In this document: positions 44,334-53,071 of the stretch, one piece after another
How the letters are laid out: every line of letters starts with the position of its first letter
How positions within the stretch are numbered: position 1 is the stretch's first letter
Origin: Streptomyces formicae
Lineage (GTDB): Bacteria > Actinomycetota > Actinomycetes > Streptomycetales > Streptomycetaceae
Direction of reading: 5' to 3'
Length of the DNA stretch: 64,000 nt
Assembly: GCF_022647665.1 (NCBI RefSeq)
Contig: NZ_CP071872.1
Location: 4,030,001-4,094,000, forward strand
Notes under the pieces: model-generated
Seen by the model: only the letters and a program-made list of their open reading frames with translations
Databases searched by the model: none
Told to the model about the DNA's origin: nothing
Translations under genes and position numbers: made by a program

Positions 44334-44884
44334 GCACCGCTACGGCGTCCCGCCCCAGGCCCCAAGCGCGGCTCCTGCCCGCACGGGACGCAGTCGACTA
44401 CGACTACTTTCGCGAGCTCCTGGCCGACCCCAGTCTCGCCGACGCCGGCGTCGCGGTCACACTCTTCCGCATCCCGCTGCTGGCCGTCCCAGTGGGCGGC
44501 CAACGACGAGGCGGATACACGAGCTTCGGGCAACTCGCGGACGCCGTTCAGGCCCGCGCACTTCTCAGCACCGTTTCCGGGTTCCCGGGCCTGCGCATCC
44601 GCTGGTCGCCGTATCGGGAGACCTGCCACACGGTCGAGTGGGGTGAACTTGGTCCCCCGTGGTGGGAGAACGACGAGGTCTTCGGCAACTTCTACGGCTA
44701 CAGCACCAACGCCATCGCTGCTTTCGTGCAGAACCGCTCACAGACCCCCTCTTCAGAGTTCTCCGAACCCTGGCCCCCCACGGCCCTGAGTCACCTGAAG
44801 GGGGTCCAACGTCTCACAGCGGACGTGAGGTCCGACGCGTCGTGCCGGCAGATCGCCCATGCCCACCAAGGAGGAGAACAGTGA
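44330..44884 (+). CDS. DUF6302-type protein
   Basis: A 184-residue protein with VDYDYFRELLADPSLADAG, LLAVPVGGQRRGGYTSF and IRWSPYRETCHTVEWGE, the pattern I recall for DUF6302 of Streptomyces. Function unknown. It is coupled by ATGA and GTGA overlaps to both neighbours, so its product is probably made in step with the regulators beside it. Confidence 0.65.
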   Translation: MSTATASRPRPQARLLPARDAVDYDYFRELLADPSLADAGVAVTLFRIPLLAVPVGGQRRGGYTSFGQLADAVQARALLSTVSGFPGLRIRWSPYRETCHTVEWGELGPPWWENDEVFGNFYGYSTNAIAAFVQNRSQTPSSEFSEPWPPTALSHLKGVQRLTADVRSDASCRQIAHAHQGGEQ

Positions 44885-45348
44885 TCACGACGAGCGTCGC
44901 CAGGATCATCCTCGCCCCGAGGGAACAGCAGGTCCTCGAAGGACTGTCCGGCGGGAGCACGCTCGCCGTGGTCGCACTGGACCTCAAGATCCGCGAGGGC
45001 ACGGCTGCGGGCTACCTCAAGCTCGCCAAGCGCAAGCTGTACGGCGTGAGCGAGAACGCCGCCGCGCTCGCCGTCGGCTACACCACCGAGGCCATCGCCC
45101 GCCCCCCGCTCCTGGACCCCGAAACGCTGTTCCTGCCCGATGGCCAGCGCGACATCGTGCCGCTCCTCGCCCGCGGCATGGCGGCCGCGCAGATGGCCAC
45201 CGAACTGAAGCGGCCAGTCGACATCATCCGCAGGGACGGCCGCGACCTCCTGACCAACCTCCGGGCCAGGAATCGCGCCCACGCCGTCAAGAGGTCGTGG
45301 GAGTTCCAGCTCCTGACAGCGGAGCAGGTGATCGCATGGCTGCGCTGA
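44881..45348 (+). CDS. LuxR-type HTH regulator, small
   Basis: A 155-residue protein. Residues 8-60 form a GerE/LuxR-like helix-turn-helix (LAPREQQVLEGLSGGSTLAV, then GTAAGYLKLAKRKLYGV). There is no receiver or ATPase domain. GTG 44881 overlaps the previous stop. It is probably the transcription factor of this cassette. Confidence 0.75.
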   Translation: MITTSVARIILAPREQQVLEGLSGGSTLAVVALDLKIREGTAAGYLKLAKRKLYGVSENAAALAVGYTTEAIARPPLLDPETLFLPDGQRDIVPLLARGMAAAQMATELKRPVDIIRRDGRDLLTNLRARNRAHAVKRSWEFQLLTAEQVIAWLR

Positions 45349-45737
45349 CCCCCGCGGCCCCGGACAAGGTGGAGGTCCTGGCGAACATCGAGACGGTGCT
45401 CGCCTGGGATCTGAGGGGCCCCGCGCACCCGTCCGTCGAAGACGCGATGGGCATGGTCGCGCAGTTCACCGAGTTCGGCCGGATCGTCGCGGAGGACCTG
45501 CGGACCCAGTGCCTCGGCATCCCCGCGGACTCGGGAGCCGGGCGAAGTGGGCACACGATCCTCGGTGAAGCCGACCGGCGGCTCCACGCCTCACCCCCGA
45601 ACCCCCTCAGCCAACAGGCGGCCACGCACCGCGCGCAGAACCTCGCCCGCCTCATCCAGGCCCTGAACCGCGCCACCGGTGAAGTTGGCAAGGAACAGGC
45701 GAAGACCCGAAGCGCCGAGCCACGCGCCCCGGCGTGA
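45336..45737 (+). CDS. Hypothetical protein at the end of the regulatory cassette
   Basis: A 133-residue protein (MAALTPAAPDKVEVLANIE) with predicted helices and a basic C-terminus; no family recognised with confidence. It overlaps the LuxR-type gene by 13 bp and so is translationally coupled. It probably belongs functionally to the HATPase-DUF6415-DUF6302-HTH cassette. Confidence 0.6.
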   Translation: MAALTPAAPDKVEVLANIETVLAWDLRGPAHPSVEDAMGMVAQFTEFGRIVAEDLRTQCLGIPADSGAGRSGHTILGEADRRLHASPPNPLSQQAATHRAQNLARLIQALNRATGEVGKEQAKTRSAEPRAPA

Positions 45738-46016
45738 AAGGCGCCCGAACTGGGGTCTCCTCCCTGTCGCGAGGACCACCGGTGCCCGTGCACGAAGGCA
45801 CGGGTCGGGGCCGGGATCGTGCGCAGGCATTCGGCCGGCTCCGTTGCCGAGGCGATCGTCGAGCTGTCGAGCAGGCACCCGAGCTGGATGAGCTCGGCCA
45901 GCTCCACTCAAGGGATGCGGCGTCCACGCCATGAATCCCAGGACCGAGCTGGCCTGCCCACGTCCCCGAAGAGCGATGACACCCCCCCTGCGTGCCTGTG
46001 AGACATGGAGGCCCAG

Positions 46017-47264
46017 ATGAGCCCGAACAGTACCTATTGGATGAACTACGTCATTGGCATCGCACAAAGGGCACCGCAAACAGGTCGGCGGGTCGGAGTT
46101 GCGCTCGTTTCCGAACAGGACGAGTTGATTTGCTCCGCCTTCGAGGGCGAAATCCGCGGCGCATCCTGGTATTGCACTCTGCGGACCAGGATTAAAGAAC
46201 TCGGAACATCCAGCGCACACAGCGCATATCTGACGATCAACACCCTGTCGGCAAACCAGTCGTTCGAGCTCGCCGAGCTCTTGAAGGAAGTGCGCATCGA
46301 CAGGGTTTACATCGGTCTGCCAGACCCCGCACTGACGAGCTACCTCGATGACGATCCCATCACTGCACGAGGTCATGTACAACGCTTCCCCGACGATCTG
46401 CAGCGCGAGATCCTCGAGCAGAACCGAGACTTCTACGCAGCGAGCGAGCAGAATATCGAGTGCAATCCCCACTACTCCACACATCGCATTAGTGAAGCCG
46501 TATCCACCGGACTGAGGTCGAGGGGGTTCGCGCTTTCCAGGAGTGATGTCAACGCGAACAGGGGGAGGCTTTCGCTCGCCTCTCTGATCTGCCAGAGGTA
46601 TGGGGTCGAGTACAAAGAGGCTGATCGCGCCGTAAACGACGCACTGTCGGAAGCGTTTGACGCGAAGTACGGCACTTATGACTACGCGTACGACGCTCGT
46701 GCCGCCAACTCGGGGTGGATGGACGACTTCATGTCGGTTTACAGGAGGTCGTCCACAAGGTCTCTGCCTGCCGTCAACATCCTCAACGTCGGTGTCGGAG
46801 CCGGTCACGAAGCAGCGGCTTTGTTTTCGGATTGCCCGCAGATCACCTTTGTTGACATCGCGGAACGTGGCCTTGCGAATATAGGCGGACGCATTCCCTC
46901 GTCGAGAACTGTCGTCTCTAGCGCCGAAGACCTGTCTGCCCTGCCGGAGAACAGTTACGATCTGTATGTGTCCTTGAGGACGTACAACTCGTCGTTCTTC
47001 GATACGTCCGCGGCGGCCTCAGAGGCGCACAGAGTACTGAAGCCCGGTGCCGTGATTATCGTCTCCGTGGCCAACGGATTTCTGTATACTCAGCGGGTCT
47101 GCGTCGTGCCGGGACTGATCATTCCCGGAACTGAGTTCGTCGACCTCTATCGCGGGATGGACACAGCCAATCTGATTGGCGCGGAGCTCGACTGTGCTGG
47201 ATTTAAGGATATCCGAATGTTCCCAACAAGCACCGAGATTTACCTGTCGGCTGTCACCGCCTAA
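46017..47264 (+). CDS. SAM methyltransferase fused to a degenerate deaminase-like domain
   Basis: A 415-residue protein. The first 115 residues resemble a RibD/cytidine-deaminase fold (VALVSEQDELICSAFEGE, AYLTINTL, LLKEVRIDRVYIGLPDP), but the zinc motifs HxE and PCxxC are missing. The C-terminal 200 residues are a class I methyltransferase with motif I ILNVGVGAGHEAAALF and later HRVLKPGAVIIVSVANG. ATG 46017 is chosen because GGAGG lies 6 bp upstream. Codon use is less GC-rich than in neighbours, suggesting transfer. It heads a run of nucleobase-related genes; the substrate may be a nucleobase derivative (inference). Confidence 0.7.
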   Translation: MSPNSTYWMNYVIGIAQRAPQTGRRVGVALVSEQDELICSAFEGEIRGASWYCTLRTRIKELGTSSAHSAYLTINTLSANQSFELAELLKEVRIDRVYIGLPDPALTSYLDDDPITARGHVQRFPDDLQREILEQNRDFYAASEQNIECNPHYSTHRISEAVSTGLRSRGFALSRSDVNANRGRLSLASLICQRYGVEYKEADRAVNDALSEAFDAKYGTYDYAYDARAANSGWMDDFMSVYRRSSTRSLPAVNILNVGVGAGHEAAALFSDCPQITFVDIAERGLANIGGRIPSSRTVVSSAEDLSALPENSYDLYVSLRTYNSSFFDTSAAASEAHRVLKPGAVIIVSVANGFLYTQRVCVVPGLIIPGTEFVDLYRGMDTANLIGAELDCAGFKDIRMFPTSTEIYLSAVTA

Positions 47265-47391
47265 CGATTCCACCGTCCCTCCGGCCGGCCACGTTCGCGA
47301 CGTCCCATCAATTCCGCGGGAAGGCTGAACGGAGACCGCCGGGCGCGACCGGACCGTCCAGAGTGACCAGCGCGAAGGAAGGACTTCTGCA

Positions 47392-48108
47392 ATGAACGGG
47401 CCAGTGACTGTTGCCCATCGGATCCTGCAGTTCAACGAGGAACTCGCGGGAACGACGCTTGAACTGCCTCCCGGATTCACGGTCATCAATCCGTTCAGCG
47501 GCCCCCAGAAGGAACGCGTCCGCGAGGTGACGACCGCGTTCTACCACAAGTACTACGACGACGATAAGCCGCGCCGTCTGGTACTGGGGAGCTCGCCCGC
47601 CCGACGCGGCACGGCCGTGACCGGGGTCCCGTTCGAAGACGCCAAGCTCCTCGAAAGCGAAACCGGAGTCGATGTCAACGGCTATGCGGTGAGCCGGCCT
47701 TCCGCCGGGTTTCTGCACGACGTCATCAGCCGCTACGGGGGCCGCGACAAGTTCTATGCCGATTTCGTCATGAGTTTTGTGTGCCCCCTTGGCCTGGTGA
47801 GAACGAACCCCAAGGGAAAAGAGGTCAACTGCAACTACTACGAGAACAAGAAGCTGCTGGAGCTCCTGCACTCTTTCCTCGTGGACACCCTGAAACGCCA
47901 GCTAGCATTCGGAACTGACACCTCAGTGTGCTACTGCATCGGCAGTGGCGAGAACTTCGCGTTCCTCTCGAAGGTAAACGAGGGTGAGCGCTTCTTCCAA
48001 AGGATCGTCCCCTTGGAGCACCCGCGCTTCATCACCCAATACAACCGGGATAGAGAGGAAGAATTCGCCGAAAAGTACCTCAGCGCCTTCCGAGGACAAG
48101 ACGACTAG
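47392..48108 (+). CDS. SMUG2-like uracil-DNA glycosylase-family protein
   Basis: A 238-residue protein of the UDG superfamily resembling SMUG2. LVLGSSPARRGTAVTGVPF corresponds to the GINPG...TGVPF active-site region, and FYHKYYDDDKPRR precedes it as in SMUG2. The first part of the motif (GSSPA for GINPG) differs, and the catalytic Asn position reads Ser. It could repair DNA, but its place between a methyltransferase and a deoxyribosyltransferase-like gene suggests cleavage of a base-sugar bond in a small molecule. This is inference. Confidence 0.7.
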   Translation: MNGPVTVAHRILQFNEELAGTTLELPPGFTVINPFSGPQKERVREVTTAFYHKYYDDDKPRRLVLGSSPARRGTAVTGVPFEDAKLLESETGVDVNGYAVSRPSAGFLHDVISRYGGRDKFYADFVMSFVCPLGLVRTNPKGKEVNCNYYENKKLLELLHSFLVDTLKRQLAFGTDTSVCYCIGSGENFAFLSKVNEGERFFQRIVPLEHPRFITQYNRDREEEFAEKYLSAFRGQDD

Positions 48109-48202
48109 TCGTTGCGGCCTCCGGAACGCTTTCCAACCTCTCAGCTAATTCGACGAAGGCCGTAGGCTCCCAACGCGCCGGAACGAGAAGGAGAATAGTA
48201 CA

Positions 48203-48982
48203 TTGGCGACAGAAGGCAGGGTCCTGGTCCATTTCGACTCGGAACGCGTGAGCGTTTACCGCTCCCAGAGCGGCGAGTTGAAACTACTCAAAAGGGAGCA
48301 GCTCGCATTCGAAGACAGCCGCGCTCCCGAGGCGCTGGCAGACAGCGTCGGCGAGTTTTGCGCCGGACTCGCGGAGGTCAGCGAGGTCGTCGACAACAAG
48401 ACAACGCGCCTATACGCCACCGGGGCCTTTCAGCAGCTCCCGCAGCCGGAAGCGGCCGCACTGGTCAACAGCGTCTATGTCGACACCGGCCTCTATTTCA
48501 ACATAGTCGGGCCTGAGCTGGAGCAGTTCTACCTGGAAACAGGCATGTCCGCGTGCGGATCGGACGACATGATGGAAGGCCTGATCCGGAGGGAATTCCG
48601 GAATGCTGTTGTCTGCGGCAGCTTCCAGCAGTCTCTGGGGTACATCGAGGACACCATCGCCCATCTGCGCGAGAGCGGCACCGTAGTGCTGAGTCCGCGC
48701 AGCACAAGAATCAAGCCGGAAACCGCGGGCACCGACTTCATCCTCTTCGACTACCAGGATCTCCTGAAGAACGACCGCGACACGTGGCGGCACAAGTACG
48801 TGCACATGGACTCGTTCAGGCAGGCCGACGCTATCGTCGTATGCAACCCCGGCGGTCACGTCGGAAAGGGCACAATCTTCGAGCTCGGCTTCATGTCCGC
48901 GATTTCCAAGAGGGTCATCTTCACGGAGGAACCCCTGGGCGTTTCTGTCTCGTTCCCCTGCGAGGTCGGCCTGGAAGCCTGA
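48203..48982 (+). CDS. Ppx/GppA-like domain fused to a nucleoside 2-deoxyribosyltransferase-like domain
   Basis: A 259-residue protein. The first 115 residues resemble part of an actin-fold Ppx/GppA phosphatase (RLYATGAFQQLPQPEAAALV, then TGLYFNIVGPELEQFYLE). The C-terminal 125 residues fit the nucleoside 2-deoxyribosyltransferase fold (AVVCGSFQQS, then ADAIVVCNPGGHVGKGTIFELGF, with Glu as likely nucleophile). Proteins of this fold, such as MilB and BlsM, hydrolyse N-glycosidic bonds in nucleoside-antibiotic pathways. TTG 48203 is supported by AAGGAG. The fusion is unusual. Confidence 0.65.
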   Translation: MATEGRVLVHFDSERVSVYRSQSGELKLLKREQLAFEDSRAPEALADSVGEFCAGLAEVSEVVDNKTTRLYATGAFQQLPQPEAAALVNSVYVDTGLYFNIVGPELEQFYLETGMSACGSDDMMEGLIRREFRNAVVCGSFQQSLGYIEDTIAHLRESGTVVLSPRSTRIKPETAGTDFILFDYQDLLKNDRDTWRHKYVHMDSFRQADAIVVCNPGGHVGKGTIFELGFMSAISKRVIFTEEPLGVSVSFPCEVGLEA

Positions 48983-49150
48983 GCACTCCCGCTGACCGCT
49001 GCGACACCCCCCGTTCTTGAATCCCCGACCGGAACAAAGCGGCGTTCCCGCGAACGGCACAAGGCCGGAGCAGGTCTCCGGGTCACCCTCGCACTCTTTC
49101 CAACCAGATCTCACTTCTCGGCTACGAAGATACGGAAAGGACTCCCGCCG

Positions 49151-50935
49151 GTGCGCGATGCAGAACCCATCGATACAGTCCTCGACAGGCTGCGAGAGAT
49201 CGTGGCGTCTGTCCTCGAAGTCGAGAAAGACGACATCGAGTCCGGTGCCCTGTTCTACGAGGAACTCGGCATCAGCTCCCTGGAAAAGGTTGCGATCGCG
49301 GCCGCGATCGAGCGCGAATTCGGAGCCCTGTCCCCCGAGGAAGCGGCAGCCCTCACCAGCCTGGACGCTGCAGTGTCCGTGCTCAGCGAGCGTGCGACAA
49401 GCCTCCACGGGGTCAACCTGATCGACCGCCTGGTGGCGGGTCATGTCTCCGCTGGCCGGGGTGAAAGAACCAGCTACCTCGACCCCCAGGCGGGGGAGAT
49501 CACCTACGCCGCCCTCCTGGAGGCAGCCCGTGGGTACGCGGGCGCACTCAGGGCAGCAGGCGTGCCGGAGGGCGCCCGCGGCCTCCTGGTCGCCGACGAC
49601 TCCGTGGCTACCGTCGTCGCCGTCCTCGGCCTGTGGTGGCACGGCTGCGTCCCCGTGGGGATCAGCCCGATGCTCACGGACGACGAAGTCCGCTACATCG
49701 CCGAGAACTGCGCCGCCGCGATGGTGCACCTCGACGCAGCCCCCAAGCGGCAACGCGCCCTGGAGGAGCTGTTCGCGACGACAACCCAGTTCGCCGGCGC
49801 TGACGTCCGCGCCGCTCTGGCCACGGCCGAGCCCGGCCCCGCACGCCGCCCGCAGGAGGCCGGGCCCCCGGCCGCGTGGAGTGCGGGGCGTGAGGCGCTC
49901 GTGCAGTACACCTCCGGAAGCACCGGCATGCCCAAGGGAGTCCGGCACTCGGCGGGAGCGATCGCGGCCATGGCCGACGGCATCGGCACCATACTGGCGC
50001 TGACCCCCGAGGACACCGTGCTGTCCACCGCCCGGATGTCCTACGGCTACGGCTTCGGCAGTTCCGTCCTGTGCCCTCTGGCGGCCGGCTCCCGCGTTGC
50101 ACTCATCCGCGGCACGGTCGACGTTCACTCACTCGCCGCCGCGATGCGGCACCACCAACCCACCGTGCTGTTCTCCGTCCCACGGCTGTACGCCGCGCTG
50201 CTGAACGCCTCCGGGACGGCGCTCGCCTCCGACTCCGTGCGGCTGTGCGTGGCGGCGGGCGAAAATCTGCCGGCTTCGCTCAGCGAGCGGATCCGCACCG
50301 CCTTCCAGGCCGAGCTGCTCAACGGTCTCGGCGCTACCGAGGTGCTCCACATAGTCGTCGGCACGCCGCCGGGGAAAGAGCGTCCGGGCACCTTCGGGGT
50401 CCCGGTGCCCGGGATCACCGCGACCGTCCGCACTGCGGACGGCACGCCCGTCGCCGACGGGGAGGAGGGTCGACTCCACATCGCCGGCCCGACCGTCGCC
50501 CTCGGCTACATCGGCCGGCCGAGGGCCGCAGCGGCCACCTTCGCCGACGGCGGCGCCTACACCGGCGACGTGGTGCGCCGTGCGCCGGACGGCACGTTCA
50601 CCCATCTCTGCCGCGTCGATGACCTGCTCAACCTGGGCGGCTACAAGGTCGCGCCAGGTGAGATCGAGAACGTCATCCGCGGCGCTGATGGGGTCCAGGA
50701 CTGCGCGGTGGTCGGCGGCCGCGATGCTGACGGCCTGGAGCAGGCCGTGGCGTATCTGGTGGCCCGGTCGGGATCCGACAAGGCCGCGGTGCGGCGCGCG
50801 GCGACCGCCGCGATCCGTAGCGGTCTTGCCGCCTACAAGCGCCCCGCCCGTCTGGAGTTCCTCAACGAGCTCCCGACCACGTCGACCGGCAAGCTGGCCG
50901 CCTTCGAGCTGAGGAAGGCGGCTGAGCAACCGTGA
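49151..50935 (+). CDS. ACP-AMP ligase didomain protein
   Basis: A 594-residue protein. Residues 1-80 are an acyl carrier domain (FYEELGISSLEKV; the second Ser aligns with the phosphopantetheine site). The rest is an ANL-family adenylating enzyme related to benzoate-CoA ligases: YTSGSTGMPKGV (P-loop), NGLGATEVLHIV, YTGDVVRRAPDG and the C-terminal lysine in TSTGKLAAFE. It should activate a carboxylic acid and load it on its own or a partner ACP. Its stop overlaps the KS start (GTGA). The acid is unknown. Confidence 0.88.
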   Translation: MRDAEPIDTVLDRLREIVASVLEVEKDDIESGALFYEELGISSLEKVAIAAAIEREFGALSPEEAAALTSLDAAVSVLSERATSLHGVNLIDRLVAGHVSAGRGERTSYLDPQAGEITYAALLEAARGYAGALRAAGVPEGARGLLVADDSVATVVAVLGLWWHGCVPVGISPMLTDDEVRYIAENCAAAMVHLDAAPKRQRALEELFATTTQFAGADVRAALATAEPGPARRPQEAGPPAAWSAGREALVQYTSGSTGMPKGVRHSAGAIAAMADGIGTILALTPEDTVLSTARMSYGYGFGSSVLCPLAAGSRVALIRGTVDVHSLAAAMRHHQPTVLFSVPRLYAALLNASGTALASDSVRLCVAAGENLPASLSERIRTAFQAELLNGLGATEVLHIVVGTPPGKERPGTFGVPVPGITATVRTADGTPVADGEEGRLHIAGPTVALGYIGRPRAAAATFADGGAYTGDVVRRAPDGTFTHLCRVDDLLNLGGYKVAPGEIENVIRGADGVQDCAVVGGRDADGLEQAVAYLVARSGSDKAAVRRAATAAIRSGLAAYKRPARLEFLNELPTTSTGKLAAFELRKAAEQP

Positions 50936-52065
50936 CCTGGGACATCACGGGCATGGCCGCCATTGCCAACATCGGTGCCAGCCCTCAGGAGATCTTCGCC
51001 GCGTTATGCGCGGCTCAGGAGAGCCGTAAGCCCCTCCGAGCGTTCGACCCGGACAAGTACAGGGTGGCCTACGCCTACGAGATCGACGACCGGCCCGAGG
51101 GCGGCGACATACCGCTGCGCGCCACCCGCTGGCTCACCACCGTTGTTCGCCAGGCAGTCGCTGACGCGGGCCTGGGCGAGGACCTATCGCAGGTACCCGT
51201 GCTGGTCGGGACCACCATGCGTGAGCAGCGCAGCCTCGAACTGTGGTGGCGTGACGACGCGGAAGTCGCTCTCGAAGACCTGCACTTCGGTACCGCCCTG
51301 AAGGCGGCCTTCGGGGCGTCCACCACGTACACCTTCGCCAACGCCTGCTCAGCCACGCTGTACGCGCTCGGCATGGCCACCGACATGATCGAGCTCGGCA
51401 TGGCCGACACGGTCGTCGTCGCGGGCACCGACGCCGTAACCGAGGGCGGCTTCGGCACGCTCGACCGGGTGCAGAACGACATCCCCGACGCGCTCCGGCC
51501 CTTCGACGCCACGCACAAGGGCATGCTGATGGGGGAGGGCGCGGCGGCCGTCGTCGTCCAGCGCGCCGGCACCGGGAACGGGCCTGTGCACGCCCGGGTG
51601 CGCGGTGTGTCCATGAACTGCGACGCTCACCACGCCACCGCGCCCGACCCCGACGGCATCACCCGTGCGGTGCGGGACGCCTACAGCAGAGCAGGGGTAC
51701 GGGCGCAGGACATCGACTTGGTGATGCTGCACGGCAGCGGCACCCCCCGCAACGACCAGACGGAGTCGAGCGTCCTGCGCCACATCTTCCACGGCGCCGG
51801 AACCGGTCCGCGGATGACCGCCATCAAGGCGATGACCGGCCACACCCTGGGCGGCTCGGGACTCCTCAGCCTCCTGATGGCGGTGCTCGCCATGAAGGAA
51901 GGGACGGTACCCCCGGTCCTGGGACTCACCGACCCGATCCCCGAGGCCGCAGGACTGGGCCTGGTGCAGGGCGCCCCCGCATACGGCGACCTGACCATCG
52001 CGCAGATCGACGCGTTCGGCTTCGGAGGGATAAACGCCGTCGCGATCGTGGAGGCAGCCCGATGA
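50932..52065 (+). CDS. Beta-ketoacyl synthase
   Basis: A 377-residue thiolase-fold ketosynthase with the full catalytic triad: Cys in ANACSATLYAL, His in LHGSGTPRNDQTE and His in KAMTGHTLGGSG. It forms the condensing pair with the next gene, to which it is coupled by an ATGA overlap. No ketoreductase or dehydratase lies nearby, so the extended unit may stay as a beta-keto intermediate. Confidence 0.9.
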   Translation: MTWDITGMAAIANIGASPQEIFAALCAAQESRKPLRAFDPDKYRVAYAYEIDDRPEGGDIPLRATRWLTTVVRQAVADAGLGEDLSQVPVLVGTTMREQRSLELWWRDDAEVALEDLHFGTALKAAFGASTTYTFANACSATLYALGMATDMIELGMADTVVVAGTDAVTEGGFGTLDRVQNDIPDALRPFDATHKGMLMGEGAAAVVVQRAGTGNGPVHARVRGVSMNCDAHHATAPDPDGITRAVRDAYSRAGVRAQDIDLVMLHGSGTPRNDQTESSVLRHIFHGAGTGPRMTAIKAMTGHTLGGSGLLSLLMAVLAMKEGTVPPVLGLTDPIPEAAGLGLVQGAPAYGDLTIAQIDAFGFGGINAVAIVEAAR

Positions 52066-53030
52066 GCGGGACGAGTACCGCACGGATGAGTAACCAGAGC
52101 ACCCGGGAGGTCGTCGTCACGGGCATCGGACTGGCGCTCCCCGGTGTCGCGAAGTACGGCGACCTCCTCGGACCGCTGCCGGGCGAGGGCGGCTTCGACC
52201 CGGCAACCGGGCTCAGCGGACGCGAGATGCGCCACAAGGACCGCGCGTCCCGGCTCGCCCTGCGGGCTACCGAGTCCGCCCTCCACGACGCGGGCCTGAC
52301 CGACGCCAACGCGACGTTTACGGGCGTGGCTGACTCGACCGCCGTCGTGGTCAGCACCAACCTGGGCAACGTGGACAGCGTCTGCGAAGCCACCGACACC
52401 ATCGCCAGGGATGGCGTCAGGGGCCTCAGCCCCTTGGGCCTGCCACAGACATCAAGCAACGTCATCGCCGGCTGGGTGGCCATCCGCTACGGGCTGCGCG
52501 GCCCCAACCTCACCGCCTGCAACGGCGTCACCAGCGGTCTGGACGCCCTCGCCTGGGCCCGAAACCTCATTGTGGCCGGGCGCGCCGAAGCAGCCGTCGT
52601 CGTCGGCGTCGAACCAGCCAACGAAGTGGCGACGAAGCTGCTCGGCGAGCAGTCCACCGACGCGGCCGTCGCGATCGTCCTCGAACCAGCGAACGCATCC
52701 GCTTCCCGTGGTACACGGCCGCGCGCCACGATCACCGGGTACGCACGGGCCCGGGATCTCGCCGCGGCGCTGACCTCCGCCGGTGTGACTGAGGAGAAAC
52801 CCGTCGGACTGTGGCTCGTGAACGAGGCGGGTGCCGGGTCAGGCCAGCTGCTCGCAACCACGCGCCGGATCGACCTGGAAGCGCAGCTGGGCCCGCTGTC
52901 CGGGGCACTGGGCGTCCTACAGTGCGCCGCTGCGGCTGCCCATCTGGAGAGCGACGCCACCGGGAACGTGCTCGCCTCAGCTGGAGGCCCTCACCACGAC
53001 GCGACAGCCGCTCTGCTGCTGACCCCTTGA
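52062..53030 (+). CDS. Ketosynthase-like partner (chain-length-factor type)
   Basis: A 322-residue thiolase-fold protein, shorter than the usual 400. A Cys is present in LTACNGVTSGLDAL, but the two His motifs of active ketosynthases are not seen; the corresponding segment reads LWLVNEAGAGSG. It therefore looks like a non-catalytic partner of the preceding KS. ATG 52062 overlaps the KS stop; ATG 52086 is an alternative. Confidence 0.78.
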   Translation: MSGTSTARMSNQSTREVVVTGIGLALPGVAKYGDLLGPLPGEGGFDPATGLSGREMRHKDRASRLALRATESALHDAGLTDANATFTGVADSTAVVVSTNLGNVDSVCEATDTIARDGVRGLSPLGLPQTSSNVIAGWVAIRYGLRGPNLTACNGVTSGLDALAWARNLIVAGRAEAAVVVGVEPANEVATKLLGEQSTDAAVAIVLEPANASASRGTRPRATITGYARARDLAAALTSAGVTEEKPVGLWLVNEAGAGSGQLLATTRRIDLEAQLGPLSGALGVLQCAAAAAHLESDATGNVLASAGGPHHDATAALLLTP

Positions 53031-53071
53031 CCGACCACTCATCAATCCACATAGGAGCCAGGGGAACACCA

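Noticed and set aside
48410..50128. A 572-residue minus-strand open frame
   Set aside because: It is antisense to the Ppx/NDT-like and ACP-ligase genes; composition is that of a reverse-strand shadow.
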